A DNA stretch of 64,000 nt from Halolactibacillus miurensis (GTDB lineage Bacteria > Bacillota > Bacilli > Bacillales > Amphibacillaceae), in assembly GCF_900116255.1 (NCBI RefSeq), contig NZ_FPAI01000013.1, positions 1 to 64,000 on the forward strand, in the 5' to 3' direction. Positions within the stretch are counted from its first letter, which is position 1; every line of letters begins with the position of its first letter. This document shows positions 44,341 to 52,787 of this stretch, piece by piece. The notes under the pieces were generated by a model. That model saw only the letters and a program-made list of their open reading frames with translations. It did no database searches and was not told where the DNA came from. The translations under genes were made by a program, and so were the position numbers.

Positions 44341-45510
44341 ATGTCTAAATCAATGCGTTTTAATATATTAATCAGTTTTGTTACCATCTCAGGTTTTACT
44401 CAAGGAATGTTATTACCGCTTTTAGCGATTTTATTAGAAGATATGGGGGTCTCTTCTAGTATGAATGGCTTACATGCGACAGGGCTATATATTGGTGTGC
44501 TCATAGCGTCACCATTTATGGAGAAACCATTACATAGGTTCGGTTACAAACCGATGATTGTCACTGGTGGGGCGTTAGTGTTTATTTCTTTATTACTGTT
44601 CCCGGTATTTCCTTCACTACTTGCTTGGTTTATCCTAAGACTGGGTGTCGGTATAGGGGACCATATGTTGAATTTTGCGACACAAACGTGGATCACATCT
44701 TCAACCCCTCAATATAAACGCGGAAAAATCATTGCCATCTATGGACTGTTTTTTAGTCTAGGCTTTGCACTCGGTCCATTCATGTTAAAGCTCGTTAAAG
44801 TACATCAACATTTACCTTTCTTGCTCGCTAGCTTTTTCTGTTTCGTTGCTTGGATCTTTGTGCTATTTATTCAAAATGATCACGTTGAACAAGACGACGC
44901 TATTCAAACCATTCAAGTCCAATCGACATTTTCCCGCTTTGGGCTGACCATTAAACTCGCTTGGTTAAGCTTACTTGGCCCTTTTGCTTATGGCATTTTA
45001 GAAGCTGTCTTACACGGTATCTTTCCTGTATATGGGGTTCGAATTGGTTATTCTGTGGATACAATCGCTTATATCATCCCACTGTTCTCAATCGCCACGC
45101 TCTTTACACAAGTACCTTTAGGCACACTTAGTGATAAGATTGGGCGAAAGAAAATGCTAGCCATGGTAACATCTACAGGGACTGTTATCTTCTTTCTCGG
45201 TGCCGTCTTTGAACATCATTTTTTTGTTATTATTTTAACCTTTATAGTAGCCGGTGGCTTACTAGGTTCACTCTTTTCAATGGGGGTCTCTTTTATGACC
45301 GATTCATTACCTAAACAGCTCTTGCCAGCTGGGAATATTATGTGCGGCATTAGTTTTAGTTTAGGAAGCATGATTGGCCCGTACTTTGGTGGTTCAGTCA
45401 TTCAACACTTCCCACAAGTGTCTCTGTTTTACAGTTTAGCAGTGATGCTACTGGTCATTTCGCTGCTTTTCATTTTATTTACACCAAAAAGAGTGATGGA
45501 AAACAATTAA
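44341..45510 (+). CDS. Major facilitator superfamily transporter
   Basis: A 389-residue membrane protein with 12 segments. The conserved MFS loops are between TM2 and TM3 (HRFGYKPMIVTGG) and TM8-9 (GTLSDKIGRKKMLA). Likely a proton-driven exporter of the drug/YfkF type. Substrate unknown. Ribosome site TGGAGGAAG. Confidence 0.88.
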   Translation: MSKSMRFNILISFVTISGFTQGMLLPLLAILLEDMGVSSSMNGLHATGLYIGVLIASPFMEKPLHRFGYKPMIVTGGALVFISLLLFPVFPSLLAWFILRLGVGIGDHMLNFATQTWITSSTPQYKRGKIIAIYGLFFSLGFALGPFMLKLVKVHQHLPFLLASFFCFVAWIFVLFIQNDHVEQDDAIQTIQVQSTFSRFGLTIKLAWLSLLGPFAYGILEAVLHGIFPVYGVRIGYSVDTIAYIIPLFSIATLFTQVPLGTLSDKIGRKKMLAMVTSTGTVIFFLGAVFEHHFFVIILTFIVAGGLLGSLFSMGVSFMTDSLPKQLLPAGNIMCGISFSLGSMIGPYFGGSVIQHFPQVSLFYSLAVMLLVISLLFILFTPKRVMENN

Positions 45511-45536
45511 ATCCACTAATTAAAAATATGATCATG

Positions 45537-45583
45537 AATAGTAAAAATGAGCGGCTTGCTATAAGCGGCTCATTTTTACTATT
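45537..45583. terminator. Bidirectional terminator
   Basis: A long stem AATAGTAAAAATGAGC / GCTCATTTTTACTATT between the convergent MFS and ABC permease genes. Confidence 0.9.
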
Positions 45584-45589
45584 CTCTGT

Positions 45590-46273
45590 CTAATTTTTTT
45601 CAACAAACTTAGAAAATCTTTTTTCTAACCGTTCTTGGAAAGCGCTGATGACAATACTCAGTGGCCAGTAGATCATAGCGACTAATATATACATCGTTAA
45701 AAAATCAAAGGAACGTCCACTAGCAATCTGTGTTTTTTGAAACAATTCTGGCACTGTAATAACAGCGGCAAGTGACGTAGCTTTCACTAAATCTAAAAAG
45801 ATATTTGTTAGTGGCGGTAAGGCAATCCGCATTGCTTGTGGTAAGATCACTCCCGTGACTGTTTGACGGTAATTCAAACCAAGTGATTGAGCTGCTTCCC
45901 ACTGCCCATGCTCCACACTGTTAAGAGCTGCTCGATTGACTTCAGCGATATAAGCCGTTGCATTTAGACCAAATCCAATCACCGCCGCTTGAAAAGCAGA
46001 AAACTCAATGCCGACCGCTGGTAAACCAAAATAAAGAATAAATAAGAAGACTAATACGGGTGTCCCGCGCATAAACGATATATACACACGTGCCGGTAAC
46101 CGAAACAGTTTTCGTTCACTTCCTCGTAACAGAGCAACGGGAAGACCAAGAGCCAGACCAATCGCCATACTAAGGAAAGACACCGCGATCGTCATCGGTA
46201 ATCCTGAAAGGATCAGCGGTAAATTCTCAATGGCTTTATCTAGATTAAAAAAAACTACGTGTAATGTCATCAT
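45590..46273 (-). CDS. Amino-acid ABC transporter permease
   Basis: A 227-residue inner-membrane permease of the HisM/GlnP family, with five membrane segments and the EAA loop (EAAQSLGLNYRQTVTGVILPQAMRIALPP). It follows the binding-protein gene by 28 bases. Cystine-type (TcyB-like) features fit but the substrate is not certain. No ATPase gene follows: the next gene is convergent. Confidence 0.9.
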   Translation of the reverse strand: MMTLHVVFFNLDKAIENLPLILSGLPMTIAVSFLSMAIGLALGLPVALLRGSERKLFRLPARVYISFMRGTPVLVFLFILYFGLPAVGIEFSAFQAAVIGFGLNATAYIAEVNRAALNSVEHGQWEAAQSLGLNYRQTVTGVILPQAMRIALPPLTNIFLDLVKATSLAAVITVPELFQKTQIASGRSFDFLTMYILVAMIYWPLSIVISAFQERLEKRFSKFVEKN

Positions 46274-46301
46274 CTTTACCGCTCCCTTCCTAATCTATTA
46301 A

Positions 46302-47135
46302 TTAAATATCTAATCCTTCAATGATCTCAACATCGGCTTCTGTCTGTTCTGAAGCATCTTCACCGTAGAACTCAATCGCAATGTCTGATAATGTCCCATC
46401 ATCACGCATTGCTTGTAACGCTTCGTTTACGGCTTCTTCAAGTGCTGTTTCACCTTTTTTCATGACAAGTGCTTGTTCGGTTGGGTGAAACTTTAAATCT
46501 GGATGCATCATAATATCGAAATCAGGAAAAGCTGCCACACCAAACTTAATTAAATAATAGTCATTTACAACGACATCCGTTCGCCCGATAGAGACATCTC
46601 TTAAGTAAGCTTCATTACTCGCATTACCATAAGTTCTAACCTCTGCCCCGAAGTGTCGAGCGATTTCAGACGAAATCGTTGTTTCCCCACCGCCATTAAT
46701 TTTTCCTGCTAAATCTTCAAGAGAACGCACACCAGAGTAATCACTTTTTCTTACAACCATTGTTGAATAGGAATATTTATATGGTTCAGAAAAAGTAAAG
46801 GTTTCTTTTCGGTTCTTTGTGGCTGAAAAATCATTAGCTGCTAAATCAACGCGTCCTGTATCAACAGCTGGTAACATGCCATCTACACTCATAATCTCAA
46901 ACTTAACGTCTACACCTAAACGACGTCCGACTTCACGTGCCACTTCCACGTCAAAGCCAGTTAACTCATCTTGATCATTATAGTATGAGGCCGCAATCAA
47001 TGTGCCTGATGTTGCTACAGTAAGCACACCTTCTTCTGTTATCTCATCGTATAATGTTGTCTCTTCTGAGCAGGCACTTAAGACAACGACACCCATAAAC
47101 AAAACCATCGCAAGTATCTTTTTCAACTTTTCCAT
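46302..47135 (-). CDS. Amino-acid ABC transporter substrate-binding lipoprotein
   Basis: A 277-residue secreted lipoprotein. The lipobox LSAC places the lipidated cysteine at Cys22. A type-II periplasmic binding fold follows: LTGFDVEVAREVGRRLGV, then VDLAANDFSATKNRKETFTFSEPY, both signatures of family 3. Cystine-like or polar amino acid substrate likely. First gene of the pair. Confidence 0.92.
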   Translation of the reverse strand: MEKLKKILAMVLFMGVVVLSACSEETTLYDEITEEGVLTVATSGTLIAASYYNDQDELTGFDVEVAREVGRRLGVDVKFEIMSVDGMLPAVDTGRVDLAANDFSATKNRKETFTFSEPYKYSYSTMVVRKSDYSGVRSLEDLAGKINGGGETTISSEIARHFGAEVRTYGNASNEAYLRDVSIGRTDVVVNDYYLIKFGVAAFPDFDIMMHPDLKFHPTEQALVMKKGETALEEAVNEALQAMRDDGTLSDIAIEFYGEDASEQTEADVEIIEGLDI

Positions 47136-47247
47136 CCCCTTTGTAAATTTTCTGATAACATTCTTTAACGCTTTTCACTATATCAACTATTCAGAGGCAA
47201 TGCAATAGAAAAACACAAACTGTACTATATTTTTTCTTAATTTCTGT

Positions 47248-47283
47248 ATTATAACAAATCAGAGTGTCTTGACACCTGTGTCA
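47248..47283 (-). promoter_or_regulatory. Promoter and overlapping palindromes of the ABC transporter operon
   Basis: A TATAAT (minus strand, 47248-47253) lies 17 bases downstream of GTGTCTTGACAC (47264-47275) which overlaps TGACACCTGTGTCA (47270-47283). These two dyads occupy the -35 area, the place of a repressor or activator. No family assigned. Confidence 0.5.
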
Positions 47284-47354
47284 CAAAATGTTCACATTTA
47301 TTCTACTATTATCTTCTGTATCTTGTATTTTTTAAAATACTTGTTATACTTATT

Positions 47355-47388
47355 TTATAATCATTATAATTTATAATATTCATTATAA
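47355..47388 (+). promoter_or_regulatory. Two PerR boxes upstream of the metal ATPase gene
   Basis: TTATAATCATTATAA at 47355-47369 is an exact PerR consensus. A second copy, TAATATTCATTATAA at 47374-47388, matches at 12 of 14 positions. Centre spacing is 19 bases. Confidence 0.85.
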
Positions 47389-47470
47389 ACACATATATAT
47401 CATATAAATAAAGGATTTATGTATCATTCAAATGATTTTAATTCTCAATTAGAAAACGGAGGGGTTATAA

Positions 47471-49423
47471 ATGAGTGAACTAACTAAAAAGATTACAAAT
47501 AACAATAAGACTCATTCTCAATTAGTACAGGGGGTGTTGGCTAAAGGGCGAAAACATAAGGAATTAATCGCTGCCTTAGTTAGCGGCATGCTGATTTTAA
47601 TGGCGTGGGCGTTTCACGATTCCTTGCCAGAAGGACGTTACATTACCTTAAATGTTCTTGCCTTTTTCATCGGTGGATATGCTAAAGCGAAAGAAGGCAT
47701 CACCGAAACACTAGCTGATAAAACGTTAAACGTTGAACTATTAATGATTTTGGCAGCCATTGGGTCGGCCATTATCGGCTACTGGGTGGAAGGGGCGATT
47801 TTGATTTTTATTTTCTCCCTTTCAGGTGCCATGGAAACGTACACGATGCAAAAAAGTGAACGTGATTTATCAAATTTAATGCATTTACAACCGGATCAAG
47901 CCTTACGGATTAATAACGGTAAGGAAGAACTTGTTTCCGTTGATGCTCTTCGGATTGGTGATTTGATCTATGTCAAACCAGGAGAAAGAATGCCTGCCGA
48001 TGGTAAAATAGTGAAAGGTAAAACAGCGATTGATGAAAGTGCCTTAACAGGTGAATCTATTCCTGTCGAAAAATCAATCGATGATCCTGTCTTCACTGGG
48101 ACCATGAATCAGAGCGGCAGCTTAACCGTTAAAGTAACAACGGATAGTAGTGAGCCATTTGTTCAAAAAATTATGACGCTTGTGCGCTCAGCACAATCAG
48201 AAAAATCTCCTGCTCAATTATTCATTGAACGCTTTGAAAACATTTATGTTTATATCACCTTAGCTGTCACCGCATTCATGATGGTGTTACCTCCTTTTAT
48301 TTTCGGGTGGAGTTGGAATGAAACGTTTTACCGGGCCATGATCTTACTCGTTGTTGCTTCCCCTTGTGCACTTGTTGCTTCTATCACACCTGCAACATTG
48401 TCGGCTATTTCTACAAGCGCTAGACGCGGCATGCTCGTAAAAAGTGGCGTTCACTTAGAAAATTTTGATAAAGTAACCGCTATTGCGTTTGATAAAACAG
48501 GCACACTGACCGTTGGACGACCGGAAGTCACAGATTTTATCACGAAGGACGAAGAAGTAGATGAAACGATTGTTAAGCGGATTGTTCAAATCGAAAAAGG
48601 CTCTAGTCACCCACTTGCTGAAGCGATGATAAGGTTTAGTAAAACGTATCTCGACCCAACCACCATTGAAGCTTCAGATGAGATGACTGAGGTGACAGGT
48701 AAAGGGGTTAAAGCAGCATTTGATGGTGATGAGTGGGCAATTGGGAATGAGAAATTATTCACTGCCTCAGCGGATAATTGGTACAGTGAACAAGCAAACA
48801 TCTTAAAAGAACAGGCAAAAACGCTTGTCTATATAATGAAAAATAATGACGTCGTGGCGATTGTTGCCCTAAAGGATGACATCCGACAAGATACCATTGA
48901 AGCCATTAAAACTTTTCAATCACTTGGTATCGAGACTATCATGTTGACAGGCGATAATGAGAAAACGGCTGAAGCAATCGCAAAAGAAGTAGGCTTAGAC
49001 CGATATGTCGCTAGCTGTATGCCTGAAGATAAAGTCAATGTTTTAAAGACGTTAAAAGAGGAATTTGATACGATTATGATGGTTGGCGATGGCATTAACG
49101 ATGCCCCTGCTCTTGCGACGGCACATATTGGCGTTGCTATGGGAGCTGGTACAGACGTGGCCTTAGAAACAGCCGACATTGTCCTAATCAAAAACAAACT
49201 GGCTAAATTAGTGGATCTTTTTAGTTTGTCAAAACGGATGAATACGATTGTGAAACAAAATATCTTCTTTTCTATTTCGGTGATCATTTTGCTTATCGTG
49301 TCAAACTTATTCCAATTCATTAATCTGCCGCTTGGCGTTGTTGGACACGAGGGAAGTACGATTCTTGTTATTTTAAACGGGCTCCGTCTACTCAAATTTA
49401 AACAAGCCCCTCTTCATGGGTAA
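47471..49423 (+). CDS. pfeT: P1B-type metal-efflux ATPase (PfeT/ZosA-like)
   Basis: A 650-residue P-type ATPase lacking an N-terminal metal-binding domain. The membrane motif is SPC (ASPCALVASITPATLS, about residues 297-299), diagnostic of the P1B-4 group to which B. subtilis PfeT/ZosA belongs. The phosphorylation site is AFDKTGTLTVG, and GDGINDAPAL is the hinge. PfeT exports Fe(II) under PerR control. Two PerR boxes upstream agree. AACGGAGGGG precedes the ATG. It may also move zinc or cobalt. Confidence 0.9.
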   Translation: MSELTKKITNNNKTHSQLVQGVLAKGRKHKELIAALVSGMLILMAWAFHDSLPEGRYITLNVLAFFIGGYAKAKEGITETLADKTLNVELLMILAAIGSAIIGYWVEGAILIFIFSLSGAMETYTMQKSERDLSNLMHLQPDQALRINNGKEELVSVDALRIGDLIYVKPGERMPADGKIVKGKTAIDESALTGESIPVEKSIDDPVFTGTMNQSGSLTVKVTTDSSEPFVQKIMTLVRSAQSEKSPAQLFIERFENIYVYITLAVTAFMMVLPPFIFGWSWNETFYRAMILLVVASPCALVASITPATLSAISTSARRGMLVKSGVHLENFDKVTAIAFDKTGTLTVGRPEVTDFITKDEEVDETIVKRIVQIEKGSSHPLAEAMIRFSKTYLDPTTIEASDEMTEVTGKGVKAAFDGDEWAIGNEKLFTASADNWYSEQANILKEQAKTLVYIMKNNDVVAIVALKDDIRQDTIEAIKTFQSLGIETIMLTGDNEKTAEAIAKEVGLDRYVASCMPEDKVNVLKTLKEEFDTIMMVGDGINDAPALATAHIGVAMGAGTDVALETADIVLIKNKLAKLVDLFSLSKRMNTIVKQNIFFSISVIILLIVSNLFQFINLPLGVVGHEGSTILVILNGLRLLKFKQAPLHG

Positions 49424-49447
49424 AACTTGTATTTGTCTATCATTAAC

Positions 49448-49499
49448 AAAAAGAAGCAAGCGATAAATGTGCATGCACACGCCTCGCTTACTTCTTTTT
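49448..49499. terminator. Bidirectional terminator
   Basis: A stem AAAAAGAAG.AAGCGA / TCGCTT.CTTCTTTTT between the convergent ATPase and GGDEF genes. Confidence 0.85.
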
Positions 49500-49511
49500 C
49501 TTATCCTCTTA

Positions 49512-50627
49512 TTAGTCTGCTAGATTTTGATGAAAAGCACGTTTTTCACTATAGAGCTTCCGATCAGCATATTGATATATTTGTTCTGTCGATTCAGAGC
49601 CATTTCGGATCGATACACCTGAACTAAATGATAATTGTTGAATATATATTTCATCATATTGTCGCAAGACTTGTTTGATCTTTTTAGAGTAGTCATCGGT
49701 AGTTAACACTTCTTCCGTTACCACAACAAACTCATCCCCACCTAAGCGAGATACGAGTGCTTTCTTATCAAAAACTTGTTTAAGGGCTTGACCAAAGGCA
49801 ATTAATGTTTGATCTCCTGCGTGGTGACCATACGTATCATTTACTTTTTTAAAATGATTAAGGTCAAACAATACGAGGGTAAACGGTTGATTACTTTCAA
49901 TGAGATGACCAACAAACATTTCATAGCTTTGACGATTATATAATTTCGTTAAATGATCTTCCTCTGTTGCTTGTGACTCTAAGAAAATATAGGCAACTAA
50001 AATACCGAGTACGACGGATGTCCATGAAAAGTAGAGTCTTGAATTAAACAATTGAACGACCATACCTAGAATCGGCAACATAAAAAACCAGATAAAAATC
50101 TGTTGGGCCTGTCTTGTCACAAGATGACGATGGCGGTATAGTGATACAAGCATATACATATATATACTTGCGAGCACCACATAATGCACATCTTTAAAAT
50201 CACCACTTGAATAACTATTTGTCACTGGATCTACACTAAAATAAATCGGATGATACCAATTGATGATAAGAATAACGATCGTAAATATACTCCATTGTTG
50301 ATAAAACAACCGTTTACTCAATCGCTTCGGATTGTGAAAGGTATGATAATCTACATAACTCATCAATAGACCACCTAATAGTGGACCGACAAGAAATAAC
50401 ATGACGTTACTTCCGTACTCTAACGAGTAACTAAACGGAAACAACTTCCCGTCAAACATCCACGTCAATGGCTCAACAATGATCGCCACTGCTGAAACAA
50501 GCATAATAATCCCCAACAAGAACTTACCATAACTCTTTACCTTTAGTTTTAATTTAATCATGACGTATAAAATCACCACAATAAAGAGTGCAAATACGTT
50601 CAATTGGAATTGAACAAAATACCCCAT
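49512..50627 (-). CDS. Membrane diguanylate cyclase (GGDEF)
   Basis: A 371-residue enzyme with seven or so N-terminal membrane segments (residues 5-210) and a C-terminal GGDEF domain. The active loop RLGGDEF (residues 296-300) is intact, so c-di-GMP synthesis from GTP is expected. No RxxD product-inhibition site five residues before it is seen. Regulated by whatever the membrane part senses; unknown. AGGTGGGGG precedes ATG. Confidence 0.9.
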   Translation of the reverse strand: MGYFVQFQLNVFALFIVVILYVMIKLKLKVKSYGKFLLGIIMLVSAVAIIVEPLTWMFDGKLFPFSYSLEYGSNVMLFLVGPLLGGLLMSYVDYHTFHNPKRLSKRLFYQQWSIFTIVILIINWYHPIYFSVDPVTNSYSSGDFKDVHYVVLASIYMYMLVSLYRHRHLVTRQAQQIFIWFFMLPILGMVVQLFNSRLYFSWTSVVLGILVAYIFLESQATEEDHLTKLYNRQSYEMFVGHLIESNQPFTLVLFDLNHFKKVNDTYGHHAGDQTLIAFGQALKQVFDKKALVSRLGGDEFVVVTEEVLTTDDYSKKIKQVLRQYDEIYIQQLSFSSGVSIRNGSESTEQIYQYADRKLYSEKRAFHQNLAD

Positions 50628-50767
50628 ACCCCCACCTGCTCACCTATAGAAATGTAATTATTCCGACTATTAAAGATTGAAAACATTGCTTTATTGCTAT
50701 GGACTCACCTCTAAAAAAGCTGCTACTTATTTTTTTTAGATGATTATTGAGCCTGTGGTTAGAAAAA

Positions 50768-50795
50768 ATATTGACCTCACAAAAGCGATCAATAT
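50768..50795 (-). terminator. Terminator after yfkH
   Basis: A 7-base-pair stem ATATTGA/TCAATAT with minus-strand T-run, 27 bases after the yfkH stop. Confidence 0.75.
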
Positions 50796-50822
50796 CTTTT
50801 CTCCCTAGTTTATTAGACGATA

Positions 50823-51863
50823 TTATTTATCGTCTTGTTTATTTATAGGTTCATCAACTTCTATTAACTGTTGTTTTTCTCTCTTCATCACCGCTGTTTG
50901 ATTCGCTGCTGCATTTGTAGTCACAGATGGATCATTTGTTTCTGTCACAATGCTTGTTTTAGTTATTTCATGTTTACTTGAGGGGTGAGATTGATCTTTC
51001 TTCTGATGTTTTTTCCGATTCTTTTGACTAGAACGTCCCCGATATTTAGCGGTTAAAGCATTGATTTCTCCACCAGTAATCACGACAATGCCTGTTATAT
51101 AGAACCAAAACATTAAAATAATGATACCACCAAGACTACCATAGGTAGCTGAGTAATTACCAAAATTATTCACATAAAAGCTAAAACCAAATGAAGCTAA
51201 TTGAAAGCCAAGCGTCGCAAATAATGCACCGTAAATCGTATCTTTGATATAGACTTTAGCGTTTGGAGCTAAGCGATATAAATATAAGAAAACGATAAAG
51301 AATATTGACGAAGAAATGACCCATCTTAACATGTTCCATACATCAATAAATGTCTCTGATGCACCGAAGAAAGAGAAAATATACACCCCGATTGCCCGAC
51401 CAAACACAGGTAATAGTAACGCGACAAGGATAAGAATCAACATCGATACAAGCAGTAAAATCGCAATCAGACGCCCGACTAAAAATGATCGATTTTCTTC
51501 AACATCATAAGCTTTATTTAACGAGCGCATCACCGCATTAATGCCATTCGAAGCAGACCACAGGGTACCAATAATACCAATAGATAACAACCCTCCACCA
51601 CTTGCATCGACAACTTGATCTAAGTTTGATTCAATCAAGCTCATAGCTTCCCCGGGAATATAGCCACTCAAGTCAGAAATCAGTGATGCGGCATCAATCG
51701 GAAAGTAACCAACAAGTGTCACAAGAAAAATTAATAATGGAAAGAGTGAAAGTAAAAAGAAGTAAGCCATTTGCGCAGATAAAGAAGTGACTTCATCTTC
51801 GGTAAAGTTTTTAAATAAATCTATCCCGAATTGCTTCATCTTTTTTAAGTGGACATTCTTCAT
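50823..51863 (-). CDS. yfkH: YihY/UPF0761-family membrane protein (YfkH)
   Basis: A 346-residue membrane protein with about six segments and the family motif TSLSAQMAYFFLLSLFPLLIFL near the start, later GSLGGIIILMFWFYITG. A hydrophilic tail of about 65 residues, rich in Lys, His and Thr, follows. Formerly mislabelled as RNase BN. Third gene of the yfkJ-yfkI-yfkH operon as in B. subtilis. Role unknown. Confidence 0.9.
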   Translation of the reverse strand: MKNVHLKKMKQFGIDLFKNFTEDEVTSLSAQMAYFFLLSLFPLLIFLVTLVGYFPIDAASLISDLSGYIPGEAMSLIESNLDQVVDASGGGLLSIGIIGTLWSASNGINAVMRSLNKAYDVEENRSFLVGRLIAILLLVSMLILILVALLLPVFGRAIGVYIFSFFGASETFIDVWNMLRWVISSSIFFIVFLYLYRLAPNAKVYIKDTIYGALFATLGFQLASFGFSFYVNNFGNYSATYGSLGGIIILMFWFYITGIVVITGGEINALTAKYRGRSSQKNRKKHQKKDQSHPSSKHEITKTSIVTETNDPSVTTNAAANQTAVMKREKQQLIEVDEPINKQDDK

Positions 51864-51892
51864 CTTGCCTGCCTCCTTTATATTATTACTTC

Positions 51893-52174
51893 TTACTCTA
51901 TTTTTTCTTCAATGCTGTCTAACAGATTTTCTACCTTATCTACAGATTGAACCGTAAGGTCTAAAGCCGTTTCTGATAAATCCATCATCCAAGCAAGTTG
52001 TTTATGACATTGATGCATAAGTTCAGCCGGATGTTTCGAATAGTAACGACATTCTGTCATACGTTGGTCAAGCGTTTCTTTACATTCTAATCGGACATTT
52101 TTATCTAGTAAACTAATGGCGGCACCTGTTAGTGCTCCTAGTGCGATAAAACCTATCATTTTTTTATTACGCAT
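51893..52174 (-). CDS. yfkI: YtxH-like small protein (YfkI)
   Basis: A 93-residue protein with an N-terminal hydrophobic segment (MIGFIALGALTGAAISLL) followed by a charged cytoplasmic helix. YtxH-like architecture. ATG at 52174 follows AGGAG; an upstream GTG is less likely. It lies between yfkJ and yfkH, 14 and 29 bases apart. Confidence 0.75.
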   Translation of the reverse strand: MRNKKMIGFIALGALTGAAISLLDKNVRLECKETLDQRMTECRYYSKHPAELMHQCHKQLAWMMDLSETALDLTVQSVDKVENLLDSIEEKIE

Positions 52175-52188
52175 TTTTCTCACTCCTA

Positions 52189-52653
52189 TTATTTAGATTC
52201 TTTTAGTATGTCTGTTAATAATTGATGAGCACCTAACTCAATTAATTCAAATGTTTCATCAAACTTACCCGTATGATACGGATCGGGTACTTCTTCTAAA
52301 TCCCCATCGACGACATCCATATAATTGAAGACTTTAGCCGTTGGTGCTTGTTCTCTTAAAGTCATCACGTCTTGATAATTTTGATGATCCATCGTGATGA
52401 TGTAATCAAACGCATCCAAATCGGCATGTTTAATTTGACGCGCTGTCATTCCCTCATAAGAAATACCTGCTTCATCTAACTTATCACGCGTGCCAATATA
52501 AGGCGGCTTACCTTCATGCCAATTCCCAATCCCAGCAGAATCAATATCAAATTGATCAGCTAGCCCTTTCTTTTTAACTAAGTCTCTAAAGTAAGCTTCT
52601 GCCATCGGTGAACGGCAAATATTACCGAGACAAACAAATAATACCCTTATCAT
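52189..52653 (-). CDS. yfkJ: Low-molecular-weight protein-tyrosine phosphatase (YfkJ)
   Basis: A 154-residue phosphatase. The P-loop CLGNICRS has nucleophile Cys8 and Arg14; the general acid is in DPYHTG. B. subtilis YfkJ dephosphorylates tyrosine and arginine phosphate. ATG at 52653 follows AAAGGTGG. First gene of the yfk operon. Confidence 0.93.
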   Translation of the reverse strand: MIRVLFVCLGNICRSPMAEAYFRDLVKKKGLADQFDIDSAGIGNWHEGKPPYIGTRDKLDEAGISYEGMTARQIKHADLDAFDYIITMDHQNYQDVMTLREQAPTAKVFNYMDVVDGDLEEVPDPYHTGKFDETFELIELGAHQLLTDILKESK

Positions 52654-52731
52654 AGTATATACCACCTTTTTTTATAGATTACACTTCATTATAGCTAAAA
52701 ATACCTTAAGTTAAAAATATTCAACTTTCTA

Positions 52732-52787
52732 AAAAACAAGTGATCCCTTCATCACGATACTTTGCGGATGAATGATCACTTGTTTTT
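52732..52787 (-). terminator. Terminator after the GGDEF-EAL gene
   Basis: A stem AAAAACAAGTGATC / GATCACTTGTTTTT with an inner branch, at the gene end. Confidence 0.85.

Larger units (their letters stand above)
47136..47470. other. Regulatory region between the ABC binding-protein gene and the metal ATPase gene
   Basis: This 335-base AT-rich divergent stretch has a TATAAT on the minus strand near 47248-47253 preceded by overlapping palindromes (listed separately), and on the other side two PerR boxes. No further gene recognised. Confidence 0.5.
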
